The notes beneath the pieces are model-generated. The model searched no databases. It was given only the letters and a program-made list of their open reading frames with translations, and was not told the origin of the DNA. A stretch of DNA of 64,000 nt. Source: BOG-933 sp037147415 (lineage in GTDB: Bacteria > Pseudomonadota > Alphaproteobacteria > Azospirillales > Azospirillaceae). Location: the NCBI GenBank assembly GCA_037147415.1, contig JBAWVF010000001.1:15402-79401 (forward strand). Direction: 5' to 3'. The position numbers and the translations under genes are program-made. This document shows, one piece after another, positions 42,754 through 52,219 of the stretch; the first letter of the stretch is position 1; each line of letters starts with the position of its first letter.

Positions 42754-43698
42754 TCAGCCGGCCGAAACCGGCTTGACACCCGATACCGCCGCCACTTCCG
42801 CGGCAAAATCGCCCTGTTCCTTCTCGATGCCCTCACCGAGAGCAAAGCGGACGAACGCAGCGATCTTGATCGGTGCACCGAGGGTCTTGGCGGCCGCTTC
42901 GATCACCTTACCGACCTTCGACTCGCCGTCGATGACGTAAGTCTGCTCAAGCAGCACGACTTCTTCGTAGAATTTGCGCAGATTGCCCTCGACGATCTTG
43001 GTGATGATCGCTTCCGGCTTACCGCTGTCCCGGGCCTTATCGACATAAATCGCGCGTTCACGCTCGACTCTGGCGGAATCAAGATCGGCCACCGCCACCG
43101 ACTCGGGACGAGCCGCGGCGATATGCATCGCGATCTGCCGACCGAGCTTGGTCAACTCGGCAACATCGCCGGTCGACTCGAGCGCGACCAGCACGCCGAT
43201 CTTGCCCAAGCTCGGGGTGAGGGCGGTATGAAGATAAGACGCCACCACGCCTTGCTCGACCGACAGCTTGGCCGAACGCCGCAGATTCATGTTTTCACCG
43301 ATCGTGGCGATCAGGCCGGTGATTTCTGCGGCGACATCATGCCCCTTGCCGGGATAAGCCGCTTTCTTCAGGTCTTCGACATCGCCGCTGCCGGCCAGCG
43401 CCAGTTCGGCCAGCGCATTGGCCGCCGCCTGGAACAGATCGTTGCGCGCGACGAAGTCGGTCTCGGCATTCAGCTCAACCACCGCGCCGGCCTTGCCGCC
43501 GGTCGTGATCGACACCAAGCCCTCGGCGGCAACCCGTCCCGATTTGCGCGCCGCCGCGGCCAGACCCTTTTTACGCAGCCAGTCAACCGCGACTTCCATG
43601 TCGCCGCCGTTTTCCATCAGCGCTTTTTTGCAATCCATCATGCCTGCGCCGGTCTTCTCGCGCAGTTCCTTGACAAGAGCAGCAGTAATCTCAGCCAT
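42754..43698 (-). CDS. tsf: Translation elongation factor Ts
   Basis: A 314-residue guanine nucleotide exchange factor for EF-Tu. The N-terminal UBA-like module contains VKELREKTGAGMMDCKKAL. The core TDFVARNDLFQ and the C-terminal LLEQTYVIDGESKVGKVI follow. It is transcribed after rpsB with a 52-base gap. Confidence 0.97.
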   Translation of the reverse strand: MAEITAALVKELREKTGAGMMDCKKALMENGGDMEVAVDWLRKKGLAAAARKSGRVAAEGLVSITTGGKAGAVVELNAETDFVARNDLFQAAANALAELALAGSGDVEDLKKAAYPGKGHDVAAEITGLIATIGENMNLRRSAKLSVEQGVVASYLHTALTPSLGKIGVLVALESTGDVAELTKLGRQIAMHIAAARPESVAVADLDSARVERERAIYVDKARDSGKPEAIITKIVEGNLRKFYEEVVLLEQTYVIDGESKVGKVIEAAAKTLGAPIKIAAFVRFALGEGIEKEQGDFAAEVAAVSGVKPVSAG

Positions 43699-43750
43699 GG
43701 CTTCAGGTCTCTTCCGTTCTCAATAGCGATCGTTCGAAGCGCCGCCGGCT

Positions 43751-44530
43751 TTAAGCCGCGGCTCCTTCGGCGGCGCCGGCTTCAACCGCGGGCTCGACCG
43801 GCGCTTCTTCGCGTGCGCCGACATCGATCCCCGAGGCCACCATCTCGGCCTGCAAGCCGTCGAGTACCGCGCCGGAGATCATCTCGCAATAAAGCTCGAT
43901 CGCGCGCAGGGCATCGTCGTTGCCGGGAATCGGGAAGGCGATGCCGTCCGGATCGGAGTTGCTGTCGATCACCGCGACCACCGGAATGCCAAGCTTGTTG
44001 GCTTCCTTGACCGCAATCGCTTCCTTGTTGGTGTCGATGATGAACAGAATATCGGGCAGGCCGCCCATTTCCTTAATACCGCCCAATGCCCGCTCCAGCT
44101 TATCGCGCTCGCGCGTCAACTGAAGGTTTTCCTTTTTGGTCAGACCGGTGGCGCCTTCGACCAGCCGTTCTTCCATTTCACGCAGGCGCTTGATCGACTG
44201 GGAAATCGTCTTCCAGTTGGTCAGCATGCCGCCAAGCCAGCGATGGTTGACATAGTACTGGCCACAACGCTTGGCCGAATCAGCAACCCGTTCCTGAGCC
44301 TGGCGCTTGGTGCCGACAAACAGAACCCGACCGCCGCCGGCGACAACGTCGCGCACGGCGAGCATGGCGCGATGCAACAACGGCACCGACTGCTCAAGAT
44401 CGATGATGTGCACGCCGTTCCGCACACCGAAAAGATACGGCTGCATCTTCGGATTGCGGCGACGGGTGTGATGGCCGAAATGGACGCCGGCTTCAAGCAG
44501 GCGGCGCATCGTGAACATTGGCATAACCAT
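43751..44530 (-). CDS. rpsB: 30S ribosomal protein S2
   Basis: A 259-residue small-subunit protein. FTMRRLLEAGVHFGHHTRRRNPKM, VLFVGTKRQAQ and YYVNHRWLGGMLTNWKTI are diagnostic. An Ala/Glu-rich tail (REEAPVEPAVEAGAAEGAAA) is common in alphaproteobacteria. The frame extends upstream, but ATG 44530 gives the conserved N-terminus after GAAAGAAAA. First gene of the long operon. Confidence 0.97.
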   Translation of the reverse strand: MVMPMFTMRRLLEAGVHFGHHTRRRNPKMQPYLFGVRNGVHIIDLEQSVPLLHRAMLAVRDVVAGGGRVLFVGTKRQAQERVADSAKRCGQYYVNHRWLGGMLTNWKTISQSIKRLREMEERLVEGATGLTKKENLQLTRERDKLERALGGIKEMGGLPDILFIIDTNKEAIAVKEANKLGIPVVAVIDSNSDPDGIAFPIPGNDDALRAIELYCEMISGAVLDGLQAEMVASGIDVGAREEAPVEPAVEAGAAEGAAA

Positions 44531-44854
44531 GTGATTTTCTTTCCGGTTGTTCCGCCGCAGGCCTGTCGCATTCACAGAGAACGAGACACCGGAGCGGTCC
44601 GTCGCCATGCCGTGGCGAAAGTCCGCAAGCCCGCGTGAGGGGTTGACGACAAGGACTTACATAACGGCTCTCCCCGGCTTTGGCAACCACTCATGCCGCG
44701 CTTAAACGCCGCGGCCTGCGGCAACACGGTCACAGTCACGACAGGCTTCACCCGGGGAATCTTGACATGATCCCGAGTCGCACCCATCATGCGCCGGCCC
44801 GGTGCCTCAACCGGACAGAGTCGTTGTAATATTTCCGAGCAAAGGGTGCAGCAA
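44531..44854. other. Divergent intergenic region with long rpsB leader
   Basis: 324 bases without a gene. The rpsB promoter (44658-44686) predicts a leader of about 120 bases, longer than most in this window. This is consistent with the known autoregulation of rpsB by S2 in other bacteria, although I cannot assign a specific RNA fold. On the plus strand an AAAGGG ribosome binding site precedes the membrane-protein gene at 44855. No tRNA or other RNA gene is seen. Confidence 0.5.
44658..44686 (-). promoter_or_regulatory. Predicted rpsB operon promoter
   Basis: Minus strand TTGCCA (44686-44681), 17-base spacer, TATGTA (44663-44658). This is the best sigma-70-type match upstream of the rpsB-to-ompH operon. 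Confidence 0.5.
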
Positions 44855-46456
44855 ATGGTTGAGCCGAAGCTTCATACGGTTCAGGCGGAGGTTTTTGTCG
44901 CACCGCTGTCGACGTCGCGACTGCTGCTTCCAATTTTCATCGCCCTACTTACCGGCGCGGCGATCCCTGTCTTCTGGGTACAAGTCCCGCCTTTGGCCGA
45001 CTACATTAATCACTTGGCACGCATGTTCGTGCTGAGCAACCTTGATCACGACCCTTTGCTGGCGAAATTCTACGGAGTCGACTGGCAGGTAATTCCTAAC
45101 CTGATCATGGATTTGCTGGTTCCGGTCTTAAGCCGGTACATTAATATTTATCTGGCCGGACAGACCTTCGTGTTTCTGATTCTCGCGCTGTTGGTCACCG
45201 GCAGCTTTGCGGTTCATTATGCCGTGTTTCGGCGTTGGTCGGCTTGGCCGCTGGTATCCTTTCTCTTTCTCTACAACAACATCATGCTGTTCGGGTTCAT
45301 GAACTATTTGTTCGGCCTGGGAGTGGCGTTGTGGGGATTGGCGGCGTGGATTTTGTTGCGTCCGCGTTCGGCGCTGCTCCGGGCCGCGGTATCGACCGCG
45401 TTTGTCCTGGTGCTGTTCACCTGCCATCTGTTTGCGGTCGGGCTCTATGGCATGGGTTTACTCTGCTATGAAGGCTGGATGCTGCGCGACGAGTTCGAGC
45501 GCACCGGGCTTTTGCGGCCAACACGGGCGCTGATTCGCGACGGACTAGCCTTTATCCTGTCCTTCGTGCCGGTTCTGCCCCTGATGTGGGTCAGCCCCAC
45601 CATCGGCCTTGCAACGGAAAATTACTGGGATTCGACCGGTAAGCTCGATGGCATCTATTACATTTTCCAGAATTATTCCGACTTGTTCGACCTGACGCTG
45701 GCCTCTCTGGTCATCGGCGGTACGGTTTGGGCGGCGCGCGCGCGCATGGTCGGGCTTCATCCGGTCGGCCGGTACTTGGCAATTCTGGGTCTGGTTGTCT
45801 ACATGCTGATGCCACGCATGTTTTTCAGCTCATGGGTGGCCGACCAAAGGCTGCCGATCGCACTGGTTTTCCTGCTGATCGGCTTTGTCAGCTTCAAAGA
45901 CGACCACCGCTGGGCCCGCTATTTTCTTTATGTCTTCGTGCTGGGGATTGCCTGCGCCCGCTTTGCCGCGGTGTTTCTGGTGTGGCACCAGATTGACGGC
46001 GCTTATGCCGATTTCCGCCATTCGGTCGGTGCGATCGAGCCGGGCAGCACCATTCTGGTCGCCAATACCGACGAGCCGAACGGCAGCGATGCCTTCAATA
46101 CACCGCTGTCTCACGCCGCTTGTATCGCTATGATTGAGCGCTCCAGCCTAGTGTCTACCGCCTTTACCGTTCCGGGCAAGCAAATCCTGTCGGTTAAACC
46201 CAAATATAGCAGCCGCACCGATACCCGGGACGGCGATCCGCCGACCATCAGCCAGTTGATCGCCGCCGCCAACCGCGACCGCAGCACCGTACCGGATACC
46301 GAGCATTACTGGGACCATTGGACCGAGCAATTCGACTATGTTTATGTGCTCTATACCGATGGCGGCGCCAATCCCGCCCCGGACTTGCTGAAACTGATTT
46401 ATAGCGGGCGCCAGTTCCAGCTTTACCGGGTTATCGCCTCGTCGGAAGAGGAGTAG
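44855..46456 (+). CDS. Polytopic membrane protein, glycosyltransferase-C-like, unidentified
   Basis: A 533-residue protein with about ten hydrophobic segments (first IFIALLTGAAIPVFW, last LYVFVLGIACARFAAVFLVW) followed by a soluble C-terminal region (~375-533). An early acidic loop (PPLADYINHLARMFVLSNLDHD) after the first segment resembles the Asp-containing loop of GT-C glycosyltransferases, so a lipid-linked sugar transferase is possible but unproven. I do not recognise a named family. AAAGGG precedes the ATG; an upstream in-frame start at 44789 is less likely. It converges on the histidine kinase gene. Confidence 0.75.
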   Translation: MVEPKLHTVQAEVFVAPLSTSRLLLPIFIALLTGAAIPVFWVQVPPLADYINHLARMFVLSNLDHDPLLAKFYGVDWQVIPNLIMDLLVPVLSRYINIYLAGQTFVFLILALLVTGSFAVHYAVFRRWSAWPLVSFLFLYNNIMLFGFMNYLFGLGVALWGLAAWILLRPRSALLRAAVSTAFVLVLFTCHLFAVGLYGMGLLCYEGWMLRDEFERTGLLRPTRALIRDGLAFILSFVPVLPLMWVSPTIGLATENYWDSTGKLDGIYYIFQNYSDLFDLTLASLVIGGTVWAARARMVGLHPVGRYLAILGLVVYMLMPRMFFSSWVADQRLPIALVFLLIGFVSFKDDHRWARYFLYVFVLGIACARFAAVFLVWHQIDGAYADFRHSVGAIEPGSTILVANTDEPNGSDAFNTPLSHAACIAMIERSSLVSTAFTVPGKQILSVKPKYSSRTDTRDGDPPTISQLIAAANRDRSTVPDTEHYWDHWTEQFDYVYVLYTDGGANPAPDLLKLIYSGRQFQLYRVIASSEEE

Positions 46457-46462
46457 GCGCCT

Positions 46463-46491
46463 CCCCGGCATCGGCTCATTCGGTGCCGGGG
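46463..46491. terminator. Hairpin between convergent genes
   Basis: CCCCGGCA (46463-46470) and TGCCGGGG (46484-46491) form an 8-bp perfect stem with a 13-base loop, followed on the plus strand by GCTTT. It lies at the meeting point of the membrane-protein gene and the histidine kinase gene and overlaps the latter's stop. It could end transcription in both directions, although the T tract is short. Confidence 0.4.
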
Positions 46492-47564
46492 GCTTTCGAC
46501 AAAGTCTGCGCGCGACGACCAAGCCGCTCGGGCGGGAAATACAGGGTGACCGAGGTGCCTTGACCCGGCGAGCTGTTCAGCGCCAACCAGCCGCCATGCA
46601 GTTCGATCTGAGAGCGCACGATCACCAACCCGAGGCCGGTGCCTTCAGCGGGCCGTGTCCGCGGGTTTCCGCCCTGTCCGAATTCGGTAAAGACCTTGTG
46701 CAAATCATGGGGCTCTATCCCTGGGCCATGATCGACAACAGCAATTTCAAGGCCTTCGGCGCCGATTCGCGTATTGACGGCGATAGTGCCGCCCGGGTCG
46801 GAAAATTTGATCGCGTTCGACAGCAGATTAAAAAGCATCTGCCGAACCATCTTTTCATCCGCAGTCAGCGTTGACATCTCAGGCGGCGGAGAAAAAGTCA
46901 CCACCAGCTCTTTTTGCTGGAATACCGGGCTCAGCGCATGCATGACTTCGGCGATAATTGCGCCTGGGTCGATCAAATCCGCCGCCAATTCAAAACCACC
47001 CGCTTCGATCTTTGATAAATCGAGCACGTCATTGATCAGGCGCAACAGATGGATGCCGCTTTGGTGAATGTCACCGGCGAAATCACGATATTTCGCATTG
47101 CCGATTTCACCGACCATCTCATAACGAATCATCTCGGCGAATCCGATGATGCCATGCAGCGGCGTGCGCAGATCATGGCTCATCCGGGCCAGGAAATCGG
47201 ACTTGCGGGCATTGGCCGCCTCGGCGTCACCGCGAGCCTGCCCCAGCACATCGACCTCGCGGCTCAGCACCCGGTTATCGCGAATCAGCCCGCGAGCCCG
47301 CTCGACCACATCGTCCAGCTCTTCCACCAGGGCCCGGCAGGCGTCGAGGCGGTTGAGCAATTGGTTGACGCCCCGCCCGATAACGTCGAAATCAGTCTGA
47401 GGAAAGGACGGCGCGCGTATGGTGGACCGGTCCTGCACCGCGGTTTCCAACACGGCACGCAAGCGGCGCAGCGGCAGCACATAACGCCGTCTGACCACGA
47501 TACCACCGCCGACCACAACAGCCAGCAGCAGCCCGGCAAGCATGACAGTTTCCAATCCGGCCAC
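46476..47564 (-). CDS. Membrane-anchored sensor histidine kinase
   Basis: A 362-residue kinase. One N-terminal membrane segment (VMLAGLLLAVVVGGGIVV) is followed by a HAMP-like linker (YVLPLRRLRAVLETAV), a coiled coil (~75-120), a HisKA domain with the phospho-accepting His in MSHDLRTPLHGIIGFAE, and HATPase_c with N box LLSNAIKFSD, G1 VDHGPGIE and G2 GTGLGLVIV. Almost no periplasmic domain, so it probably senses a membrane or cytosolic signal. No response regulator is adjacent. Start: GTG 47564 after GGAGG; ATG 47543 is an alternative. Confidence 0.9.
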   Translation of the reverse strand: MAGLETVMLAGLLLAVVVGGGIVVRRRYVLPLRRLRAVLETAVQDRSTIRAPSFPQTDFDVIGRGVNQLLNRLDACRALVEELDDVVERARGLIRDNRVLSREVDVLGQARGDAEAANARKSDFLARMSHDLRTPLHGIIGFAEMIRYEMVGEIGNAKYRDFAGDIHQSGIHLLRLINDVLDLSKIEAGGFELAADLIDPGAIIAEVMHALSPVFQQKELVVTFSPPPEMSTLTADEKMVRQMLFNLLSNAIKFSDPGGTIAVNTRIGAEGLEIAVVDHGPGIEPHDLHKVFTEFGQGGNPRTRPAEGTGLGLVIVRSQIELHGGWLALNSSPGQGTSVTLYFPPERLGRRAQTLSKAPGTE

Positions 47565-47702
47565 AGTCCGGCCTCCGCTCCCGACATCCGGTAAACCGGA
47601 CTTTAAGGATAATTCCGCTCTCAGAGCTTCAATAAGGTTAACGCGCTCGTTATCTTAAAAAAATATATGTCGTCCGGAGCTGTTTGTGACGCTCGGCCCG
47701 GC

Positions 47703-47708
47703 TATAAT
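47703..47708 (+). promoter_or_regulatory. Candidate -10 box upstream of glgB
   Basis: A perfect TATAAT 70 bases before the glgB ATG. The best -35 (CTGTTT at 47680, 17-base spacer) is poor, so an activator or another sigma factor may be involved. Confidence 0.35.
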
Positions 47709-47778
47709 GCCGAACCGGACCGTTTCATGCCCGCGTGTTGCGTCTCCGCCTGTTTCGCCCAAACCAGGAATCCTGCCC

Positions 47779-50040
47779 ATGTCCCGCGCCGACACCCGCA
47801 CCACACCCCGACCCGACACCGCGGCGGCCGATATCCTGCCGCCCGGCGCGCTCGATGCCCTGGTGCGCGCGGAACATGCCGATCCGTTCAGTGTGCTCGG
47901 CCTGCACCGGTTGCCCGCGGGCGGCATTTCGGTGCGCGCCTTCTTGCCCGGAGCGCGCACCGTGCACGTCATCGACTGTGATGGCGGCAAACGGGCCGGC
48001 GTAATCGCCGCAACCCTGCCCCGGATTCATCCCGAGGGCGTGTTCGCCGGCGTAATTCCCGGCCGGACCGAGCCCTTCCGCTATCGTTTGCGCGTCGAAT
48101 TCGACGAGGATACCATCGAGTTCGAAGACGCCTACCGCTTTCCGCCGGTGCTGGGCGAATTGGATGTCCATTTGCTGGCCGAAGGCAACCATCTTCAGGC
48201 CTATGAACGGTTGGGGGCTCACCCGCGCGAAATCGACGGCGTCGCCGGCACCGCTTTTGCGGTCTGGGCGCCGAACGCCCGCCGGGTCAGCCTGGTCGGG
48301 GATTTCTGCGACTGGGACGGCCGCCGCCTGCCGATGCGCAAGCGCCATGATTGCGGCGTATGGGAGCTGTTCGTGCCCGGCGCCGGTCCCGGCGAGCGCT
48401 ATAAGTTCGAAATCAAAAGCGCCACCGGCACGTTACTGCCCTTAAAAGCCGACCCGGTTGCGCTCGAGGCCGAACATCCGCCGCGGACCGCCTCGATTGT
48501 GGCCGCACCCGATCATTACCGCTGGCATGATGGCGGCTGGCTCGAGCGCCGCAGCGCCGCCCACGGCCACCGCGCGCCGATTTCGATTTACGAGGTTCAT
48601 ATCGGTTCGTGGCGGCGCGTGCCCGAAGAGGGCGGACGCTATTTAACCTATCGCGAGTTGGCGGCTCAGCTGGTGCCCTATGCCGTCGATCTCGGCTACA
48701 CCCATTTGGAGTTGCTGCCGATCACGGAGTTTCCGTTCGACGGCTCGTGGGGGTATCAGTCGACCGGCCTTTATGCGCCGACCAGCCGGCATGGCAGCCC
48801 CGAGGATTTCCGCTTTTTCGTCGATACCTGCCACAATGCCGGGCTCGGCGTGCTGCTCGACTGGGTGCCCGGCCATTTCCCGACCGATTCTCACGGGCTG
48901 GCCAACTTTGACGGCACCCATCTTTACGAGCATGCCGATCCGCGCCAGGGCTATCAGCCCGACTGGAACACCCTGATTTATAATTTCGGCCGGCGCGAGG
49001 TGGCCAATTTCCTGTTGGGCAGCGCGATGTTCTGGCTCGACCGCTATCATGTCGATGGCGTGCGCGTCGATGCCGTGGCCTCGATGCTTTACCTGGATTA
49101 CAGCCGTAAAGAGGGCGAGTGGATTCCCAACCGGTACGGCGGACGGGAAAATCTGGAAGCGATCGACTTCATGCGCCGGCTCAACGAACTGTCCTATAGC
49201 CGCCATCCCGGCGTGATGACGGTGGCCGAGGAATCGACCGCTTGGCCGGGCGTGTCACGGCCGACCTGGCTCGGCGGACTCGGCTTCGGCTTCAAATGGA
49301 ACATGGGTTGGATGCATGACACGCTCCGTTATTTCGGGCGTGATTCGCTGTTCCGCTCTTATCATCACAATGATCTGACCTTCGCGCTGCTGTATCAATA
49401 CAGCGAGAACTTTATTCTACCGATCAGCCATGACGAGGTTGTTCACGGCAAGGGCTCGTTGCTCGGACGGATGCCCGGCGATCCTTGGCAGAAATTCGCC
49501 AATCTGCGCGCGTTCCTGGGCTATATGTATTGCCATCCCGGCAAGAAATTACTGTTCATGGGCTGTGAGTTCGCCCAATATGCCGAGTGGAATCACGACA
49601 CCAGCCTCGACTGGCACCTGCTCGACCATCCGGAGCACCGCGCGGTTCAGACATTGGTGCGCGATCTCAACCGGCTTTATCGCTCGGAACCGGCGATGCA
49701 CGAAGGGGATTGCGATCCCGGCGGCTTCGAGTGGATCGAGGCCAACGATAATGCCAACAGCGTGCTCGCCTTCCTGCGCCGCCCGTTGTCGGGTGATAAT
49801 AAGCTGTTGATTTGCGTCGGTAATTTTACTCCGACGCCGCAGGTCGGCTATCGGGTCGGCGTGCCCGCCCCCGGATGGTACGGCGAGCGGCTGAACACCG
49901 ATGCCGACTGCTATGGCGGCTCCAACATGGGCAATGATGGCGGCGTCGAAGCCGAGCCGATTTCATGGCACGGCCGCCCCTATTCGCTCAACCTGACTCT
50001 CCCCCCGCTCTCCATGATCGTGCTGGAGGGAAGGGAGTGA
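47779..50040 (+). CDS. glgB: 1,4-alpha-glucan branching enzyme
   Basis: A 753-residue GH13 enzyme that introduces alpha-1,6 branches in glycogen. An N-terminal CBM48 tandem (FSVLGLHRLPAGGISVRAFLPGA; FAVWAPNARRVSLVGDFCDWDG), the catalytic barrel with nucleophile Asp in GVRVDAVASMLYLDY, acid Glu in MTVAEESTAWP and third Asp in PISHDEVVHGK are seen, and a C-terminal beta domain. The frame is open further upstream, but ATG 47779 with AGGAA nearby gives the typical MSRADTRT-like start. No other glycogen gene is in the window. Confidence 0.96.
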   Translation: MSRADTRTTPRPDTAAADILPPGALDALVRAEHADPFSVLGLHRLPAGGISVRAFLPGARTVHVIDCDGGKRAGVIAATLPRIHPEGVFAGVIPGRTEPFRYRLRVEFDEDTIEFEDAYRFPPVLGELDVHLLAEGNHLQAYERLGAHPREIDGVAGTAFAVWAPNARRVSLVGDFCDWDGRRLPMRKRHDCGVWELFVPGAGPGERYKFEIKSATGTLLPLKADPVALEAEHPPRTASIVAAPDHYRWHDGGWLERRSAAHGHRAPISIYEVHIGSWRRVPEEGGRYLTYRELAAQLVPYAVDLGYTHLELLPITEFPFDGSWGYQSTGLYAPTSRHGSPEDFRFFVDTCHNAGLGVLLDWVPGHFPTDSHGLANFDGTHLYEHADPRQGYQPDWNTLIYNFGRREVANFLLGSAMFWLDRYHVDGVRVDAVASMLYLDYSRKEGEWIPNRYGGRENLEAIDFMRRLNELSYSRHPGVMTVAEESTAWPGVSRPTWLGGLGFGFKWNMGWMHDTLRYFGRDSLFRSYHHNDLTFALLYQYSENFILPISHDEVVHGKGSLLGRMPGDPWQKFANLRAFLGYMYCHPGKKLLFMGCEFAQYAEWNHDTSLDWHLLDHPEHRAVQTLVRDLNRLYRSEPAMHEGDCDPGGFEWIEANDNANSVLAFLRRPLSGDNKLLICVGNFTPTPQVGYRVGVPAPGWYGERLNTDADCYGGSNMGNDGGVEAEPISWHGRPYSLNLTLPPLSMIVLEGRE

Positions 50041-50064
50041 GGGTGGAGAACGGGCGGTAGCGCG

Positions 50065-50094
50065 CCATGGACTCGGGGCCCATGGACTCGGGGC
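50065..50094. repeat. Two tandem 15-bp repeats upstream of dapF
   Basis: CCATGGACTCGGGGC is repeated exactly end to end (50065-50079, 50080-50094), in the gap between glgB and dapF. It creates extra in-frame ATGs for dapF, but these add only a repeated MDSGP and lack family support. Confidence 0.85.
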
Positions 50095-50117
50095 CGAGTG
50101 TCCTTTATAACCCCGGC

Positions 50118-50963
50118 ATGACGATCTCCTTTCTTAAGATGCACGGGTTGGGCAACGACTTTGTCGTGATCGACGCCCGCAATAAGCCGCTCGACTTGAC
50201 GGTTGCCAAAGTGCGCGCCATCGCCGAGCGCCGTACCGGGATCGGCTGTGATCAGTTGATCGTGATCGAGCGCCCGCGCACGGCCGGGACCGCCGCCTTC
50301 ATGCGCATTCGCAACGCCGATGGCAGCGAGGTGTCCGCTTGCGGCAATGCCTCACGTTGTGTCGCCGCAGTGTTGATGGAAGAGGCCGGCACTAACAACA
50401 TTGAAATCGAGACCAAGGCCGGGCGGTTGCTGGCGAGCCGATGCCGGGATGGCCGGATCAGCGTCGATATGGGGCCGGCACGGCTTGACTGGCGTGAAAT
50501 TCCGCTGTCCACGCCGGCGGATACCCATTGCCTGGACATTACGGCGGGGCCGCTGTCCGGACCGGTCGCGGTCAGTATGGGCAATCCGCATGCCGTGTTT
50601 TTCGTCGAGAGCGTAGAAAAAATCCCGCTGGCCGAGCTTGGTCCCGAGCTTGAAACCCATCCGTTGTTTCCCGAACGCACCAATGTCGAAATCGTTCAAG
50701 TGCTGGCGCCCGACCGTTTGCGCATGCGGGTGTGGGAACGCGGGGCCGGCATTACCAGCGCGTGCGGGACCGGCGCCTGCGCCGCGCTGGTGGCGGCGGT
50801 GCGACGCAACCTGACCGGACGGCGCGCGGCGGTGGTGCTTGACGGCGGCGTGCTCGATATCGAGTGGCAAGAGGACGGCCATGTTCTGATGACCGGTCCG
50901 GCCGCCACCAGCTTTAGTGGCCGCTTGACGCCTGAATTATTGACTGCCGTGGCCTGTTCATGA
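50118..50963 (+). CDS. dapF: Diaminopimelate epimerase
   Basis: A 281-residue cofactor-independent racemase converting LL- to meso-diaminopimelate for lysine and peptidoglycan. The catalytic cysteines lie in ADGSEVSACGNASRC and TSACGTGACAAL. KMHGLGNDFVVIDARN at the N-terminus fixes the start at ATG 50118. It overlaps mtaB by ATGA, forming the usual alphaproteobacterial dapF-mtaB-ftsY run. Confidence 0.97.
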   Translation: MTISFLKMHGLGNDFVVIDARNKPLDLTVAKVRAIAERRTGIGCDQLIVIERPRTAGTAAFMRIRNADGSEVSACGNASRCVAAVLMEEAGTNNIEIETKAGRLLASRCRDGRISVDMGPARLDWREIPLSTPADTHCLDITAGPLSGPVAVSMGNPHAVFFVESVEKIPLAELGPELETHPLFPERTNVEIVQVLAPDRLRMRVWERGAGITSACGTGACAALVAAVRRNLTGRRAAVVLDGGVLDIEWQEDGHVLMTGPAATSFSGRLTPELLTAVACS

Positions 50964-52219
50964 CCGAGGATGTTCGCATTATCACGTTCGGTTGTCGCCT
51001 GAACGCCTATGAGTCGGAAGTGATGCGTGCTCGAGTCGCGGCGGCGGGGTTAACCGACGCCGTCGTGATCAACACTTGTGCGGTGACCGGCGAGGCCGAG
51101 CGCCAAGCCCGGCAAGCGATCCGCAAAGCCCGGCGCGACCATCCCGCGGCCCGCATCATCGTCACCGGCTGTGCCGCCCAAATCAATCCCGAGCGTTTTG
51201 CCGCCATGCCGGAGGTTGACCGGGTGCTCGGCAATGTTGAAAAGCTGGAAGCGGATAGTTTCGGTATCGATACGGATAAGAAAATTCTGGTCAATGATAT
51301 CATGGCGGTGCGCGAAACCGCGGGCCACCTGATTGCCGGCTTTGAAGGCCGCAGCCGCGCCTTTATTCAGGTTCAACAAGGCTGCGACCATCGCTGCACC
51401 TTTTGCATCATCCCGTTCGGGCGCGGGCCGTCACGCTCCGTGCCGATCGGTGCGATAGCGGAACAAGTCCGCACCCTGGTCGCGGGCGGCTATCGCGAGG
51501 TCGTTTTAAGCGGGGTCGACATCACCTCGTGGGGCGGTGATCTGCCGGGACGGCCGCTGCTCGGAGAACTGGTTCGGCGTTTGCTGGCGGCGGTGCCGGA
51601 ATTGCCGCGGCTGCGCCTGTCCTCGCTCGATCCGGCCGCGATCGACGAGGAATTGTGGCACCAAATCGCGGTTGAGCCGCGACTGATGCCGCATCTTCAT
51701 CTCAGTGTGCAGGCCGGAGATGATTTGATTCTGAAACGAATGAAGCGACGCCATGATCGTTCCGATGTCGTAACGCTTATCGAGCGCGCCCGGCGCCTGC
51801 GGCCGGATATCGTGTTCGGCGCCGATCTGATTGCCGGCTTTCCGACCGAAACCGAAGAAATGTTCCGCAACACCGTTGATCTGATTGAGGAGTGCGGCCT
51901 GACCTGGCTGCATGTCTTCCCCTACTCGCCGCGGCCCGACACCCCGGCAGCCCGCATGCCGCAAGTGCTCGTGGCCGAGCGAAAAGAGCGCGCCGCCCGC
52001 CTGCGCGCCGCGGGCTCGGCTGCGGTCTCCCGCTTTCTGCGCTCGCGGGTCGGTCACGAGACTTTGGTTTTGATTGAGGATGAAGGACGCGGCCACACTG
52101 AGCAATTCGCGGAAATCCAACTCGACGGCCCGGCCCCGGCCGGAACGCTGGCACGCGCCGCCGTCACCGCGAGCGACGACGAGCATCTGCTCGGTACCTG
52201 GCTGCGGGAGGCGGCATGA
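50960..52219 (+). CDS. mtaB: tRNA t6A37 methylthiotransferase MtaB
   Basis: A 419-residue radical-SAM enzyme forming ms2t6A at tRNA position 37. The N-terminal UPF0004 domain contributes three cluster cysteines (TFGCRLNAYE, INTCAVT, VTGCAAQ). The radical-SAM CxxxCxxC is GCDHRCTFCIIP, and a C-terminal TRAM-like region follows. TFGCRLNAYE rather than a TxGCQMN start places it in the MtaB group, not MiaB. Start and stop both overlap neighbouring genes (ATGA). Confidence 0.95.
   Translation: MTEDVRIITFGCRLNAYESEVMRARVAAAGLTDAVVINTCAVTGEAERQARQAIRKARRDHPAARIIVTGCAAQINPERFAAMPEVDRVLGNVEKLEADSFGIDTDKKILVNDIMAVRETAGHLIAGFEGRSRAFIQVQQGCDHRCTFCIIPFGRGPSRSVPIGAIAEQVRTLVAGGYREVVLSGVDITSWGGDLPGRPLLGELVRRLLAAVPELPRLRLSSLDPAAIDEELWHQIAVEPRLMPHLHLSVQAGDDLILKRMKRRHDRSDVVTLIERARRLRPDIVFGADLIAGFPTETEEMFRNTVDLIEECGLTWLHVFPYSPRPDTPAARMPQVLVAERKERAARLRAAGSAAVSRFLRSRVGHETLVLIEDEGRGHTEQFAEIQLDGPAPAGTLARAAVTASDDEHLLGTWLREAA

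Noticed and set aside
42343..44010. 555-codon open frame on the plus strand
   Set aside because: Antisense to pyrH, tsf and rpsB. No recognisable domain and no ribosome binding site.
47565..47660. Promoter of the histidine kinase on the minus strand
   Set aside because: Several partial hexamers exist but none pairs at 16-18 bases with a convincing partner.
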